DNA of 64,000 nt from Martelella mediterranea DSM 17316 (GCF_002043005.1 NZ_CP020331.1:496001-560000), one strand, 5' to 3'; positions 16,939 through 26,736 are shown, counted from the stretch's first letter. Notes: generated by a model from the letters alone, not told the origin. Program-made: numbers and translations.

Positions 16939-17895
16939 ATGCTGAAGAAACTGGTACTCATGGCCGCGGTCGCCGCGGCTGCCCTGTCCGGCCCGGCCAG
17001 CGCCGAGGAGCTCGACAAGATCCGGATGGGCTATATCGCCGATTATTTCGGAACGAGCGTCGCGGCCATCGCCACCGAAGAGGATCTCTGGGCCAAGCAC
17101 GGCCTTGAGGCGGACCTCAAGGTCTTCACCAATGGCCCGATCCAGGTCCAGGCGCTCAATGCCGGCTCGCTCGATTTCGCCTATATCGGTCCCGGCGCGC
17201 TCTGGCTGCCGGCAAGCGGACAGGCCAAGGTCATCGCCGTCAACGCGCTCGGCTATACCGATCGCGTGATCGCCCAGCCGGGCATCGACAGCATTGCCGA
17301 TCTCAAGGGCAAGAAGGTCGGCGTGCCGGAAGGCACGTCCGGCGACATGCTGCTGCGTCTGGCGCTTGAAAAGGCGGGGATGACGCTCGACGATATCGAC
17401 GTGATCCCGATGGATCCGTCGACCGTGGTGACCGCCTTCGCATCGGGGCAGATTGACGCCGCCGGCATCTGGTATCCCTTTGTCGACGTCGTCAAGAAGC
17501 GCGTTCCGGACCTCAAGGAGCTGAGCTCCAACGAGGACTTCTTCCCCGATATCGCGTTCCCGTCGAGCTTCATCGTCAGCGATGCCAAGGCCGGCGATGA
17601 AGACGTCATCAAGAAGGTGGATGCGGTCATCAAGGACGCCATCGATTTCCGCCGCGAGAACCCGGAAAAGTCGGTTGAGATCACCGCCGCGTTCCTGAAC
17701 GTGCCGGCCGAGCCGCTGCTGGTGGAATCCAAGCTCGCCAAGCTGCCCTCAAGCGAGGAACTGGTGGAACTGACCCGCGACGGGAAGGTCGACAACTGGT
17801 TCGATACACTTGCCGGGCTCTATGCCGATTTCGGCAAGATCGAAAGCCCGCTTCCGGCTTCGGAATTCTATCTGGGCAAGCTTTACGCCGAATAA
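16939..17895 (+). CDS. ABC transporter substrate-binding protein, SsuA/TauA/NMT1-like
   Basis: A 318-residue periplasmic protein. Signal peptide MLKKLVLMAAVAAAALSGPA ends near ASA-EE; the mature part starts IRMGYIADYFGTSVAAIATE. Motifs ALNAGSLDFAYIGPGALW and LKGKKVGVPEGTSGD are those of taurine and aliphatic-sulfonate binding proteins. GGAGG is 5 bases before the ATG. It lies 19 bases after the ATPase and 59 before the sulfatase, with a hairpin between. Ligand: probably an organosulfate, not shown by sequence. Confidence 0.9.
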   Translation: MLKKLVLMAAVAAAALSGPASAEELDKIRMGYIADYFGTSVAAIATEEDLWAKHGLEADLKVFTNGPIQVQALNAGSLDFAYIGPGALWLPASGQAKVIAVNALGYTDRVIAQPGIDSIADLKGKKVGVPEGTSGDMLLRLALEKAGMTLDDIDVIPMDPSTVVTAFASGQIDAAGIWYPFVDVVKKRVPDLKELSSNEDFFPDIAFPSSFIVSDAKAGDEDVIKKVDAVIKDAIDFRRENPEKSVEITAAFLNVPAEPLLVESKLAKLPSSEELVELTRDGKVDNWFDTLAGLYADFGKIESPLPASEFYLGKLYAE

Positions 17896-17904
17896 GTCTT
17901 ACCA

Positions 17905-17936
17905 CGGGGCGGTCCGTGCCGGCCGCCCCGTTTCTT
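17905..17936 (+). terminator. Hairpin between binding-protein and sulfatase genes
   Basis: CGGGGCGG (17905-17912) pairs with CCGCCCCG (17923-17930), followed by TTTCTT. It has the form of a weak Rho-independent terminator inside the operon, so it may attenuate the sulfatase or protect the abundant binding-protein mRNA. Confidence 0.6.
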
Positions 17937-17954
17937 CCCGCATCAGGAGCCGAA

Positions 17955-19508
17955 ATGACCCGCCCCAACATCATCTTCATCATGTCCGACGATCATGCCT
18001 CGCGCGCCATTTCGGCCTACGGCGCGGGCATCAACAACACGCCGAACCTCGACAGGCTGGCCAATGAAGGCGTGCGGAGCGATGCGACCTATGTCACCAA
18101 TTCGATCTGCACGCCCTCGCGCGCCGCGATCCTGACCGGAACGCATAACCACGTAAACGGCGTGACGACGCTTTCGACCCATATCGACAACCGCCTGCCT
18201 AATGTTGCCAAGGCGCTGAAGGCCGGCGGATACGCGACCGCGATCTTCGGCAAATGGCATCTCGGCGAAGGCCCGGCGCATGAGCCGACCGGTTTCGACG
18301 AGTGGGCGGTGGTGCCGGGGCAGGGCGACTACTGGGATCCGGGCTTCCACTTTCCCGATGGCTACCGCCGTGTGCCGGGTTATGCGACCGACATCATCAC
18401 CGACATGTCCGTCGACTTCATCGATCGCCACAAGGACGAGCCCTTCTTCCTGATGTGCCACCACAAGGCGCCGCACCGCAACTGGCAGTATCATCCGCGC
18501 TACAAGGATATCCACGAACCGGGCAGCATTCCGCTGCCGCCGACCTTCGAGGACACCTATGAGAACCGCGCCGCGGCGGCGGCCGCCGCAAAGATGCGCA
18601 TCAAGTCCGACATGCTTTATGAGGACCTCGGCCTCGTCCAGCCGGAAGGCGGTGCCGAAATCGCCGGCGAACTGATGGTCGAGGGCTGGCCGGCGCGCAA
18701 GATCCCCGAACTGAAGGACGGCGAGACGATCTCGGTGATTTGCGCGGAGACCGGAAAGACCTTCACCTTCGACGATCCGAAGGCCTTCGCGGAATTCAAG
18801 TACCAGCGCTACATGTCGCGTTATCTGCGCACCGTCCAGGCGATCGACGACGGCGTCGGGCGCATGCTCGACAAGCTCGACGAACTGGGGCTCGCCGAGA
18901 ACACGATCGTGATCTACACCTCGGATCAGGGCTTCTTCCTCGGCGAGCACGGCTGGTTCGACAAGCGCTTCATGTATGAGGAAAGCTATCAGATGCCGTT
19001 CCTGTGCCGCTATCCGGCGGAGATCGCCGCGGGCTGCACCTCCAGCGACATCGCCTGCAATGTCGATTTCGCCCCGACTTTCCTCGACTGGGCGGGCGTG
19101 GCCAAGCCGAGCTACATGCAGGGCACCTCGATGCGCGCGATGCTGCGCGGCGAGACGCCTGAGGACTGGGACCAGCTCGCCTATCACCGCTACTGGATGC
19201 ACAATGACGAAATCCACGAAGCCTGGGCGCATTACGGCGTGCGCGATGAGCGTTACAAGCTGATCTACTGGTACAACAAGGCGCTGGGGCAGGACGGCGC
19301 GCGCGAGAACGATGCGCCTCCGGAATGGGAATTGTTCGACTGCGACAAGGACCCGATGGAGCTCTTCAACGTCGCGAACGACCCCGCCTATGGCGAAACC
19401 TTCAAGACGATGCTCGAAAAGCTCGATGCCAAGCAAGCCGATATCGGCGACGTGCCCGAACATGACAGCGCCGAGGTTCTGGCAAGCCTGCCGGTAAAGT
19501 CAGGGTGA
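17955..19508 (+). CDS. Cysteine-type (S1) sulfatase, cytoplasmic
   Basis: A 517-residue sulfatase. PNIIFIMSDDHASRAISAYG has the metal-binding Asp pair; CTPSRAAILTG (Cys near residue 52) is the formylglycine motif; KWHLGEGP and TSDQGFFLGEHGWFDKR are conserved active-site segments. It lacks a signal peptide. Relatives with this C-terminal half are annotated as iduronate-2-sulfatase- or arylsulfatase-A-like, and sugar sulfates are common substrates. The ATG at 17955 was chosen because PNIIFI begins right after it and AGGAG precedes it; an upstream frame extension has no homology. It ends the ROK-ABC-sulfatase operon. Confidence 0.92.
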   Translation: MTRPNIIFIMSDDHASRAISAYGAGINNTPNLDRLANEGVRSDATYVTNSICTPSRAAILTGTHNHVNGVTTLSTHIDNRLPNVAKALKAGGYATAIFGKWHLGEGPAHEPTGFDEWAVVPGQGDYWDPGFHFPDGYRRVPGYATDIITDMSVDFIDRHKDEPFFLMCHHKAPHRNWQYHPRYKDIHEPGSIPLPPTFEDTYENRAAAAAAAKMRIKSDMLYEDLGLVQPEGGAEIAGELMVEGWPARKIPELKDGETISVICAETGKTFTFDDPKAFAEFKYQRYMSRYLRTVQAIDDGVGRMLDKLDELGLAENTIVIYTSDQGFFLGEHGWFDKRFMYEESYQMPFLCRYPAEIAAGCTSSDIACNVDFAPTFLDWAGVAKPSYMQGTSMRAMLRGETPEDWDQLAYHRYWMHNDEIHEAWAHYGVRDERYKLIYWYNKALGQDGARENDAPPEWELFDCDKDPMELFNVANDPAYGETFKTMLEKLDAKQADIGDVPEHDSAEVLASLPVKSG

Positions 19509-19529
19509 GACCGTCTCAGGCGCGGCGGC

Positions 19530-19553
19530 AGTGCCGGCAAAAAAAACGGCACT
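19530..19553. terminator. Hairpin between convergent sulfatase and SDR genes
   Basis: AGTGCCG (19530-19536) pairs with CGGCACT (19547-19553) around an A-rich loop, in the 75-base gap between convergent genes. It lacks a clean U-tract either way, so its use as a bidirectional terminator is tentative. Confidence 0.4.
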
Positions 19554-19583
19554 CATCGGCATGCCTTCAGCGCCGCTGACGGC

Positions 19584-20360
19584 TCAGCTCATCCACTGGC
19601 CGCCGTCGACATTGTATGTCTGGGCGAGAATATAGTCGGCCTCCGCGGAGGCCAGGAAGACGGCCATGCCCGAGAGGTCTTCCGGCTTCGCATAGCGTCC
19701 GGCGGGAACGCCGGCCTCTACCTCGGCCTTCTTCTGCCCGAGTTCCTTGCCCTCGAGCTTGGCGAAAAGGGAATCGACATGCTTCCAGTGGTCGCCCTCG
19801 ACCACGCCGGGGGCGATGGCGTTGACGTTGATGCCGTGGCGGATGAGGTTGAGCCCGGCCGATTGCGTCAGCGAGATCACCGCGGCCTTGGTCGAGCAGT
19901 AGACGGCGACGAGGCTTTCGCCGCGCCGCCCGGCCTGGGAGGCCATGTTGATGATCTTGCCGCCATGGCCCTGGCGGATCATCTGCCGGGCTGCGGCCTG
20001 AAGCGTGAACAGGGTTCCGGCGACATTGACGGCGTATAGCCGTTCATAGCTTTCCCGCGTGATATCGACGATGTTATCGGCATCGAAAAGGGCGGCGTTG
20101 TTGATCAGGATGTCGAGCTTGCCCGCCCGCGCGACCACGGTCTCGATGGCGCTGTCGATGCTCTCCTGACGGGTCACGTCGAGTTCGACGGCATAGGCCG
20201 CATCGCCGATCCCGGCGGCCGTGCGCTCGGCGGCTTCCAGGTTGATATCCGCGATCGCAACCCGAGCGCCCTCGCGCGCATAGGCCTCGGCAAAGCCCTT
20301 GCCGATGCCGCGCGCAGCCCCCGTGATCAGGGCCGATTTTCCCGCCAGTCTCTGTGTCAC
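19584..20360 (-). CDS. smoS: SmoS-like sorbitol/polyol dehydrogenase (SDR)
   Basis: A 258-residue SDR with [32 protein letters not shown] and the catalytic [18 protein letters not shown] (Ser, Tyr, Lys). [34 protein letters not shown] and the C-terminal [16 protein letters not shown] match, from memory, the Rhodobacter SmoS/PolS sorbitol and galactitol dehydrogenases very closely. It oxidises a polyol to a ketose with NAD. Its start overlaps the ATPase stop by 4 bases. As the last gene after a sulfatase and CUT1 importer, it probably acts on the desulfated substrate. The exact polyol is not known. Confidence 0.85.
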   Translation of the reverse strand: MTQRLAGKSALITGAARGIGKGFAEAYAREGARVAIADINLEAAERTAAGIGDAAYAVELDVTRQESIDSAIETVVARAGKLDILINNAALFDADNIVDITRESYERLYAVNVAGTLFTLQAAARQMIRQGHGGKIINMASQAGRRGESLVAVYCSTKAAVISLTQSAGLNLIRHGINVNAIAPGVVEGDHWKHVDSLFAKLEGKELGQKKAEVEAGVPAGRYAKPEDLSGMAVFLASAEADYILAQTYNVDGGQWMS

Positions 20361-21358
20361 AACCTTGCTCCCTTTTCATCGAAGCGATGGATCTTGCCCG
20401 CTTCGGGCGTCATATAAACCGTGTCGCCATGGTGAAGACCGATCTCGCCGGTGGCCCGGATGGTGATCGAGCCGGCAATGCCCGTGCCATGGACGTGGAA
20501 AAACGTATCGGAGCCGAGATGCTCTGCAACGCCGATCACGCCGCGCCAAGCGCCCTCGCTCGCCGAGACGGCGATGTGTTCGGGACGGATGCCGATCGCG
20601 TGGGCGCCATGCTTGCCGGCTTCCTCGCCCTCGATGATGTTCATCTTTGGCGAGCCGATGAACTCGGCAACGAACCGGTTGGCCGGGGTGTTGTAGAGCG
20701 TCAGCGGGGTGCCCACCTGCTCGATATTGCCGCGCTGGAGGACGACGATCCTGTCGGCCATGGTCATCGCCTCGACCTGGTCATGGGTTACATAGATCAT
20801 TGTCGTTTTCAGCCGCTCATGCAGCTCGGAGATCTCGAGCCGCATATTGACCCGCAACGCCGCGTCGAGGTTCGACAGCGGCTCGTCGAACAGGAATGCC
20901 GCCGGTTCCCGCACGATCGCGCGGCCGATCGCCACGCGCTGGCGCTGGCCGCCGGAAAGCTCGCTCGGCTTGCGGCCCAGATAATCGATGAGGTTCAGGG
21001 CCTCGGCGGCCTTTAGCACCTTCTCCTCCGCGACCGCCTTGTCGATCTTGGCCATGCGCAGCGGAAACATCATGTTCTCGGCAACCGTCAGATGCGGATA
21101 GAGCGCATAGGACTGGAACACCATCGCAAGACCGCGGTCGCCGGGGGGAAGGGCAGAGATATCCTTGCCGGAGATGCGGATCGCGCCGCCGGAGAGGTCC
21201 TCCAGCCCGGCGATCATGCGCAGCAGCGTCGATTTCCCGCAGCCGGAAGGTCCGACGAAGACGACGAATTCGCCGTCCTCGATCTCAAGATCGATCTGCG
21301 GGATCACCTCGACCTTGCCGAAGCGCTTGGCGACTTTCTCAAGGGCTATGCTACCCAT
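20357..21358 (-). CDS. Carbohydrate ABC transporter ATP-binding protein, UgpC/SmoK/MalK type
   Basis: A 333-residue ATPase: Walker [10 protein letters not shown], signature LSGGQRQR, Walker [14 protein letters not shown], then a TOBE domain with the IGIRPEHI segment. This is the CUT1 (di- and oligosaccharide, polyol) type. It overlaps the dehydrogenase by 4 bases and lies 1 base from the sulfatase, so all three are co-translated. It energises the permeases encoded upstream in the same operon. It resembles SmoK of sorbitol/mannitol operons. Confidence 0.93.
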   Translation of the reverse strand: MGSIALEKVAKRFGKVEVIPQIDLEIEDGEFVVFVGPSGCGKSTLLRMIAGLEDLSGGAIRISGKDISALPPGDRGLAMVFQSYALYPHLTVAENMMFPLRMAKIDKAVAEEKVLKAAEALNLIDYLGRKPSELSGGQRQRVAIGRAIVREPAAFLFDEPLSNLDAALRVNMRLEISELHERLKTTMIYVTHDQVEAMTMADRIVVLQRGNIEQVGTPLTLYNTPANRFVAEFIGSPKMNIIEGEEAGKHGAHAIGIRPEHIAVSASEGAWRGVIGVAEHLGSDTFFHVHGTGIAGSITIRATGEIGLHHGDTVYMTPEAGKIHRFDEKGARL

Positions 21359-21359
21359 T

Positions 21360-22808
21360 TCATACTCCTTCCCGTATCGGCGGCCGATTGGCCAGGGCCT
21401 GTCGGAACCCTTGGGTTTTTCTGTCGCTCTGGATGCGCCATTCGAGGATCTTCATGGTCAGCGAGCGGCGAATTTCGGCATATCCGGGATCATCCCAGAG
21501 ATTGACGGTTTCGCGCGGGTCGGTCTGAAGATCGAAGAGCTGCCCCTCGTCGCTGTCAACGAAATGGACGAGCTTGTATCGCTCGGTCCGCACCATCGTC
21601 ATGAATTCGGTATCGCTGAGGATCGCGTCGTTGGCGTGCTCGGCGAAGACGCAATCACGAGCCTCGCCCTTTCCCGCCATCAGCGGATTGAGCGAGCGCG
21701 CCTCCATCCAGCCCGGCGGCTTGACGCCCGCCCATTCTAGGATCGTCGGACCCCAGTCGAACAGCGAAACGAGGGCGTCGCAGCGCTTTTGCGCAATGCC
21801 CTTGCCCCAGACCAGCGCCGGAACATGGACGCTCTGCTCATACATGTTCCATTTCTGCGAATGGCCATGATCGTTGAGGCAGTCGCCGTGGTCGGAGGTG
21901 AAGACGATGATGGTGTTGTCGAGAACGCCGCGCTTTTCCAGCGCCGCAAACAGCTTGCCGAGCTGGGCATCGATCATCGAGACGTTGGCATAGTAATGGG
22001 CGCGCTGCCTGCGCATCTGGTCGGCCGTGGGATTTTCAAGGTGGACGATGCCGTCATGGTCCTGGGCGTAGTGCCCCTCGCGCAGCTTGCGGATCGGCCC
22101 GGGCTGGGTGCCGAAATCATAGTCGCGGATCGGCTCCGGCAGGTCATTGCGGCCTTCGTAGAGGTCGAGATAGTTCTGCGTCGGATCATAGGGCGGATGC
22201 GGGCCGGGAATGCCGATCTGCAGGAAGAAGGGCTCATCGCCCGGATAGCGGTCGAGCCACATCTGCGCCAGTTCCGGCACGAAATTGTCGGCGTGCAGGT
22301 CCTCCGGCGCGTCCCAGACATAGCAGCCCAGCCGTTCCTTGTAGTCGGCAAGGCGGCGCTGGGTGATCCGGGTCGGCTTTTCGATGCCGCGCGTCCAGAA
22401 GGCCTTGTCCCAGGTGTCGAGATAGAAGGGCAGATCTGGATGAGCCCGATCCTTGTTTTCCACGACGTGCCGCTCGTGGAAGCCGAACGCGTCCTCAACG
22501 GGCCAGGTGTGCATCTTGCCGGTGTTGACGCAGCGATAGCCCGCCTGTTTCAGGAGATCGACCCAGCACCAGGACCAGGGCTCGTCATTGCGGTAGACCC
22601 CGTTGGTATGCGGGAAGGTTCCCGAAAACAGCGAGGCGCGCGACGGGCTGCACGATGGCGAGGTGACATACATCCGGTCGAAACTGGTGCCCTCTTCGAC
22701 CATGCGATCGAGGTTCGGCGTATGCATATAGGGAAAGCCGAGCGCATTGACGGTGTCGTAGCGCTGCTGGTCCGTGATGATGAAGACGATATTCGGACGT
22801 TGCTGCAT
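21360..22808 (-). CDS. Cysteine-type (S1) sulfatase embedded in a polyol ABC operon
   Basis: A 482-residue sulfatase without signal peptide. [20 protein letters not shown] supplies the first metal ligands, [11 protein letters not shown] (Cys near residue 53) the formylglycine site, and [20 protein letters not shown] the second metal site. The C-terminus ends in the usual compact sheet domain. It lies 9 bases after the MalG-like permease and 1 base before the ATPase. This intimate packing suggests that its substrate is exactly what the importer carries, probably a sulfated sugar alcohol or sugar. It is cytoplasmic, so desulfation follows uptake. Confidence 0.92.
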   Translation of the reverse strand: MQQRPNIVFIITDQQRYDTVNALGFPYMHTPNLDRMVEEGTSFDRMYVTSPSCSPSRASLFSGTFPHTNGVYRNDEPWSWCWVDLLKQAGYRCVNTGKMHTWPVEDAFGFHERHVVENKDRAHPDLPFYLDTWDKAFWTRGIEKPTRITQRRLADYKERLGCYVWDAPEDLHADNFVPELAQMWLDRYPGDEPFFLQIGIPGPHPPYDPTQNYLDLYEGRNDLPEPIRDYDFGTQPGPIRKLREGHYAQDHDGIVHLENPTADQMRRQRAHYYANVSMIDAQLGKLFAALEKRGVLDNTIIVFTSDHGDCLNDHGHSQKWNMYEQSVHVPALVWGKGIAQKRCDALVSLFDWGPTILEWAGVKPPGWMEARSLNPLMAGKGEARDCVFAEHANDAILSDTEFMTMVRTERYKLVHFVDSDEGQLFDLQTDPRETVNLWDDPGYAEIRRSLTMKILEWRIQSDRKTQGFRQALANRPPIREGV

Positions 22809-22817
22809 GCGCCTTGC

Positions 22818-23648
22818 CTAGCCTTTCACTGCTCCGCCCAGCGACTGGACGATGTATTTGTTTGCGATGATGATGATCGGGACGACCGGCAGCGTCAGCG
22901 CGATGGACGCGACGGCGATCGCGCCCCAGTCGACGCTGGCATAGGAGACGAAGTTCATCACCGCGACCGGCGCCGTCATCGTATCGGCGCGGGTGATGAT
23001 GAGCGCGAAGAAGAAGTCGTTCCAGGCCAGCAGGAAGCTGAGAACGGCAGCGGCCACCAGGCCGGGGCGGGCCGCCGGGATCGCCACCTTCAGGAGCACG
23101 TTCCACATCGATGCGCCGTCCATCAGCCCGGCCTCGACAAGCTCGTCCGGGATCTGGTTGAACGAACTCCACATCGACCACACCACGAATGGAAGGGTGA
23201 GGGAGGTGTAGGCGAAGATCAGGCCGGCATAGGTGTCGATCATGCCGGTCTTGATGTAGATGAGGAACAGCGGGATCACGAAGCCCACCGGCGGCGCCAT
23301 GCGCAGGAGCAGCAGCAGCCACGATGCCAGGAACTTGTTGGCAGCCTTGCGCTTCGACAGTGAAAACGCGCCGGGCACGCCGAGGATCAGGGCAAGCGCC
23401 GTCGAGCAGCCGGCGGTGATGAAACTGTTGACCAGCGCCTTGGGGAAATCCGACCGGGTGATCGAATAGATGTTGTCGAGCGTCAGCGCCAGCGGCGAGC
23501 GCCAGATCGGTTCGAACAATTGCTGGGCCGGCCGCAAGGCAAGGATAATGACCCAGATGACCGGCAGAAGCGCGAACAGCAGGAAGGCGAGCATCATGGC
23601 GATGCCGAGGCCGCGCTTGACCCGGTAGCTGGCGGTTGAATCACGCAT
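22818..23648 (-). CDS. Carbohydrate ABC transporter permease, MalG/SmoG type
   Basis: A 276-residue permease of the binding-protein-dependent sugar family, with six helices and the EAA loop EAGLMDGASMWNVLLKVAIP. An N-terminal helix (GIAMMLAFLLFALLPVIWVI) starts the membrane part. It overlaps the partner permease by 8 bases. It forms the channel with the MalF-like subunit and is driven by the UgpC-like ATPase. Confidence 0.92.
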   Translation of the reverse strand: MRDSTASYRVKRGLGIAMMLAFLLFALLPVIWVIILALRPAQQLFEPIWRSPLALTLDNIYSITRSDFPKALVNSFITAGCSTALALILGVPGAFSLSKRKAANKFLASWLLLLLRMAPPVGFVIPLFLIYIKTGMIDTYAGLIFAYTSLTLPFVVWSMWSSFNQIPDELVEAGLMDGASMWNVLLKVAIPAARPGLVAAAVLSFLLAWNDFFFALIITRADTMTAPVAVMNFVSYASVDWGAIAVASIALTLPVVPIIIIANKYIVQSLGGAVKG

Positions 23649-24525
23649 TGGAATACCTTGCGTTGAAGCGGGCGATATAGAAGCTCACAATGGCCGCGAA
23701 CACGAACAGGACGACGGCAATAGACGCACCGTAGCCGACATTCGAATTCTGGAAGGTCTGGACATAGGCGTAGTAGTTGGTCGCCTGCGTGGCCCGGCCC
23801 GGCCCGCCATTGGTCATCACGAAGATCAGCGGAAAATGCTTCAGCGTTTCGATGAAGCGGAACAGCGCGACCATCAGCAGCGTCGGGTAGAGCAGGGGCA
23901 GCGTGATCAGGAAGAACGTCTTGACGCGGCTTGCGCCATCCAGCGCCGCCGCCTCGTCAAGATCGGGCGAAATGCCCTGAAGCGCTGCCAGCACGATCAG
24001 CATGACGAACGGATAGGTCGCCCATGTGTCGGCGATCACGATTGCCGCGATCGCGCCGCTCTGGGTGGTCAGCATCGCCGGCACGGTGATCCCGAACATG
24101 TCGAAGAAGGCGTTGATCGGCGACAGCGTCGGCGTGAACAGCGACAGCCAGATCAGCGCCACCGCGACATGCGGCACGGCGAAGGGAATGACGAAGATGC
24201 CGCGCGCCGCCTTCCAGCGGCTGACGATCTTGTCGAGGCCAACGGCGACCGCGGTACCGAGGACGACCTGCGCAAGCACGCCGAAACCCGAAAGGGCCGC
24301 CATTATATAGACGGAGGCGATAAACCGGTGATCATCGAGAAGGCGCAGGAAATTGGCGATCCCGATCTCTCCGCTCCAGCCCCGGATCAGATTATAATTC
24401 GTCAGCGACAGGGCGAACATGCCGGCAAGCGGTGCGATCGCGAAAATTCCGACCGCGATGGAAGCCGGCAGCATCATGGCTCTGTAGCCGCGATTCATCG
24501 AGGCCGAGGCGCGCGCTGGCGTCAT
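23641..24525 (-). CDS. Carbohydrate ABC transporter permease, MalF/SmoF type
   Basis: A 294-residue permease with the EAA loop EAAALDGASRVKTFFLITLP and about six helices. MNRGYRAMMLPASIAVGIFA forms the N-terminal membrane segment; the residues before it could be extra, so the start may be the internal Met at residue 10. It comes 67 bases after the binding-protein gene and overlaps the second permease. It belongs to the same operon. Confidence 0.92.
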   Translation of the reverse strand: MTPARASASMNRGYRAMMLPASIAVGIFAIAPLAGMFALSLTNYNLIRGWSGEIGIANFLRLLDDHRFIASVYIMAALSGFGVLAQVVLGTAVAVGLDKIVSRWKAARGIFVIPFAVPHVAVALIWLSLFTPTLSPINAFFDMFGITVPAMLTTQSGAIAAIVIADTWATYPFVMLIVLAALQGISPDLDEAAALDGASRVKTFFLITLPLLYPTLLMVALFRFIETLKHFPLIFVMTNGGPGRATQATNYYAYVQTFQNSNVGYGASIAVVLFVFAAIVSFYIARFNARYSNA

Positions 24526-24592
24526 GGATCAACTCCGGTTTCTTGAAGATATGTATCCGCCGGAGGACCGGCGGATACGCTGGGGGAAACGA

Positions 24593-25870
24593 TCAGTTGT
24601 CGAGGATGGCTTCCATCTCGTCCTGAGCGGCCGCAAGGGCCTCCTCGGGCGTCATCAGGCCATTGACTGCGGCGTTGATGTTTTCGCCGACGGCTGCGCC
24701 GATTTCCGGCCAGGTCGGGATCAGCGGGCGATAGTTTCCGACCGCAAGGTTCAGCGCTTCGACGCGCAGGTCGAGGAAATTGTCCTGGATGCCGGCATAT
24801 TTAGCCTTCACCTCGGGGTTCTGCGCCACCGAAGCCCGGGTGAAGTCGGGATAGGCCTCATTGATCGCGAGCTTCGTCAGGGTTTCGGTGCTCGTTGCCC
24901 ATTCTATGAACTTGCGGGCAGCCTCGCTGTGCTCGGCGCCGGCGGGAATGCCGAGACCGTGCACGGCGATCGCGGGCGAACGGCCGGCCGGGCCGCCGGG
25001 CGGGAGCGCCAGCACGAACTCATCGGCGAACCGGCTCTTTTCGGGATCGACGGCCTGGCTGACGATCGAGGTGCCGTCCACGGTCATCGCGGCCTGACCG
25101 GACTGGAGTGCGGCGACCACTTCCGGGAAGTTGAAATTGCCGATGCCTTCCGGCCCGTAATCGTTCATCAGCGTGATGTAGGTCTTCAGGGCCTCAAGAT
25201 TTTCGGGCGAATCCAGCGCCGGCGTCAGGTCGTCGGGGTAGTTCTCGAAGAACTTTCCGCCATAGGCGCGCATGATCATCGGGAAGACGAACATGTTGAA
25301 GCCCTGACCGGGCGCGACGCGCATGGCGATGGCGGCCGTATCGCCGGAATCGATCGCGGCGGCGACGTTCAGCATCTCTTCCCAGGTCTCGGGCGGATTG
25401 ACGCCTGCGGCCTCGAGAATGTCACGGCGGTACGCCATCAGCCCCGTCTCGGCGAAGAACGGCACGGCCCAGTATTCGCCGTCGACGAGATAGGAATTGA
25501 GAGGGCCGGCGAGAATGTCGTCACGGTCCTCGATATTTTCGACCAGATCGGTAATCGGCTGAAGCCATCCGGCCTCCACCCAGCGCTGGACCTGGATGAC
25601 GGGCGTGTGGACCACATCGATATCGCGCGCGCCGCCCGCAAAGGACAGGGTTATCCGGTTTTCGAACACGTTCTGGCCAACAACATCGATATTGGCCTTG
25701 ATGCCCGTTTCGGCCTCAAAGTCGCCGGCCAGCTTCTGCAAGCCCTGCGTGGACGGCATCGAGAACAGCAGGACATTCACTTCCTGCTCCTGGGCACTTG
25801 CCTGCCCGCCCATGAGCGCGGTGGTGCACAGCAGCGCCGTGACACCTGAAATCATTGTCTTGAATTGCAT
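24593..25870 (-). CDS. Carbohydrate ABC transporter substrate-binding protein, SmoE-like
   Basis: A 425-residue extracellular binding protein of family 1. Signal peptide MQFKTMISGVTALLCTTALM with cleavage near ASA-QE. LAGDFEAETGIKANIDVVGQ and the C-terminal AVNGLMTPEEALAAAQDEME are typical of sorbitol/mannitol and trehalose binding proteins. GGAGG is located just before the ATG. It is the first gene of the transporter-sulfatase-dehydrogenase operon and defines its ligand. Confidence 0.92.
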   Translation of the reverse strand: MQFKTMISGVTALLCTTALMGGQASAQEQEVNVLLFSMPSTQGLQKLAGDFEAETGIKANIDVVGQNVFENRITLSFAGGARDIDVVHTPVIQVQRWVEAGWLQPITDLVENIEDRDDILAGPLNSYLVDGEYWAVPFFAETGLMAYRRDILEAAGVNPPETWEEMLNVAAAIDSGDTAAIAMRVAPGQGFNMFVFPMIMRAYGGKFFENYPDDLTPALDSPENLEALKTYITLMNDYGPEGIGNFNFPEVVAALQSGQAAMTVDGTSIVSQAVDPEKSRFADEFVLALPPGGPAGRSPAIAVHGLGIPAGAEHSEAARKFIEWATSTETLTKLAINEAYPDFTRASVAQNPEVKAKYAGIQDNFLDLRVEALNLAVGNYRPLIPTWPEIGAAVGENINAAVNGLMTPEEALAAAQDEMEAILDN

Positions 25871-25917
25871 CGTTTCCTCCTCCTTTTTGAGAACAATTCG
25901 CCCGTGTCGCCTGCCGG

Positions 25918-26736
25918 CTATTGCACGAGCCTGAACTTGGCCGCGGCCTCGTTTGCGCGGCGTTCGTTCGCCAGAAATTCCGTAAGACGATCTCTCTCCT
26001 TAAGAAGCGCCTCCCGGTTGCGCGTGGCAATCGCGCCCTCGCCTGTTCCGGGGGGCGCGTTGTCGGCAATCGACAGCAGATGCAGAAAGGCGTTGTCCGG
26101 GCCTTGAACCATCGTCGCGAAACGGCGGATGCCGATATGGTTTGCAACCGCGTCACAGGCGAAATCGCTGCCGCGGGTCGCCGCTATGCGGCTTCGAACT
26201 TCCTCCTCGGCGAGCCACTTGATTTCGCGACCGCTGGCGCAGCCGGTATCGAAGAAGCCGATCAGGTCGAAATTGCGCTCGAGGTCGTCCGGCGCGAGCG
26301 TGGACAGATAGAGCCGCGACAGCGCATCGAATTCCAAAAGGCTTCGCCGGAAACCGCCGCGCGCCAGGATCGTCACGTTCGGATCGGGATGCGGCGTGCG
26401 GGAATGCCAGAGCAGTTCGTGCCCGACGACGACCACGATCTCCGCGGCGCCGCCGGTCTTTTCCGTCAGCGCCCTGGATGCACGGTCCAGTTCTGCGAGA
26501 TAGGCCGACGACATCGCGATGGTGCGCTCCAGCGTGAAGTTCTTGACCAGATATTTCTCCGACGTCCTGAACAGGTAGCCGCGATCGGACAGGATTTTCA
26601 CGATCCGGTTGAGGGTCGCGGGCGAAACACCCAGATCGCGTGCGATATCGACCTGTTTCACCGGCTTCGACCCCGCCGAAGCCAGGTATTCAAGCACCTC
26701 AAGTATGCGATCGGTGGGACCCATTGGACGATTCAA
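25918..26736 (-). CDS. IclR-family transcriptional regulator
   Basis: A 272-residue regulator with a winged HTH (KPVKQVDIARDLGVSPATLN, then RIVKILSDRGYL) and the IclR effector domain. The frame begins with a TTG at 26736; ATG 26724 (MGPTDRILEVLEY) four codons in is an equal candidate. It is co-oriented with and 47 bases upstream of the binding-protein gene, so it may be cotranscribed or share control. The effector domain lacks the last part of some IclR proteins but the length is within range. Likely a repressor of module C. Confidence 0.88.
   Translation of the reverse strand: MNRPMGPTDRILEVLEYLASAGSKPVKQVDIARDLGVSPATLNRIVKILSDRGYLFRTSEKYLVKNFTLERTIAMSSAYLAELDRASRALTEKTGGAAEIVVVVGHELLWHSRTPHPDPNVTILARGGFRRSLLEFDALSRLYLSTLAPDDLERNFDLIGFFDTGCASGREIKWLAEEEVRSRIAATRGSDFACDAVANHIGIRRFATMVQGPDNAFLHLLSIADNAPPGTGEGAIATRNREALLKERDRLTEFLANERRANEAAAKFRLVQ

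Noticed and set aside
17943..19463. 506-codon minus-strand frame over the second sulfatase
   Set aside because: The plus-strand sulfatase has all catalytic motifs; the reverse frame is a shadow.
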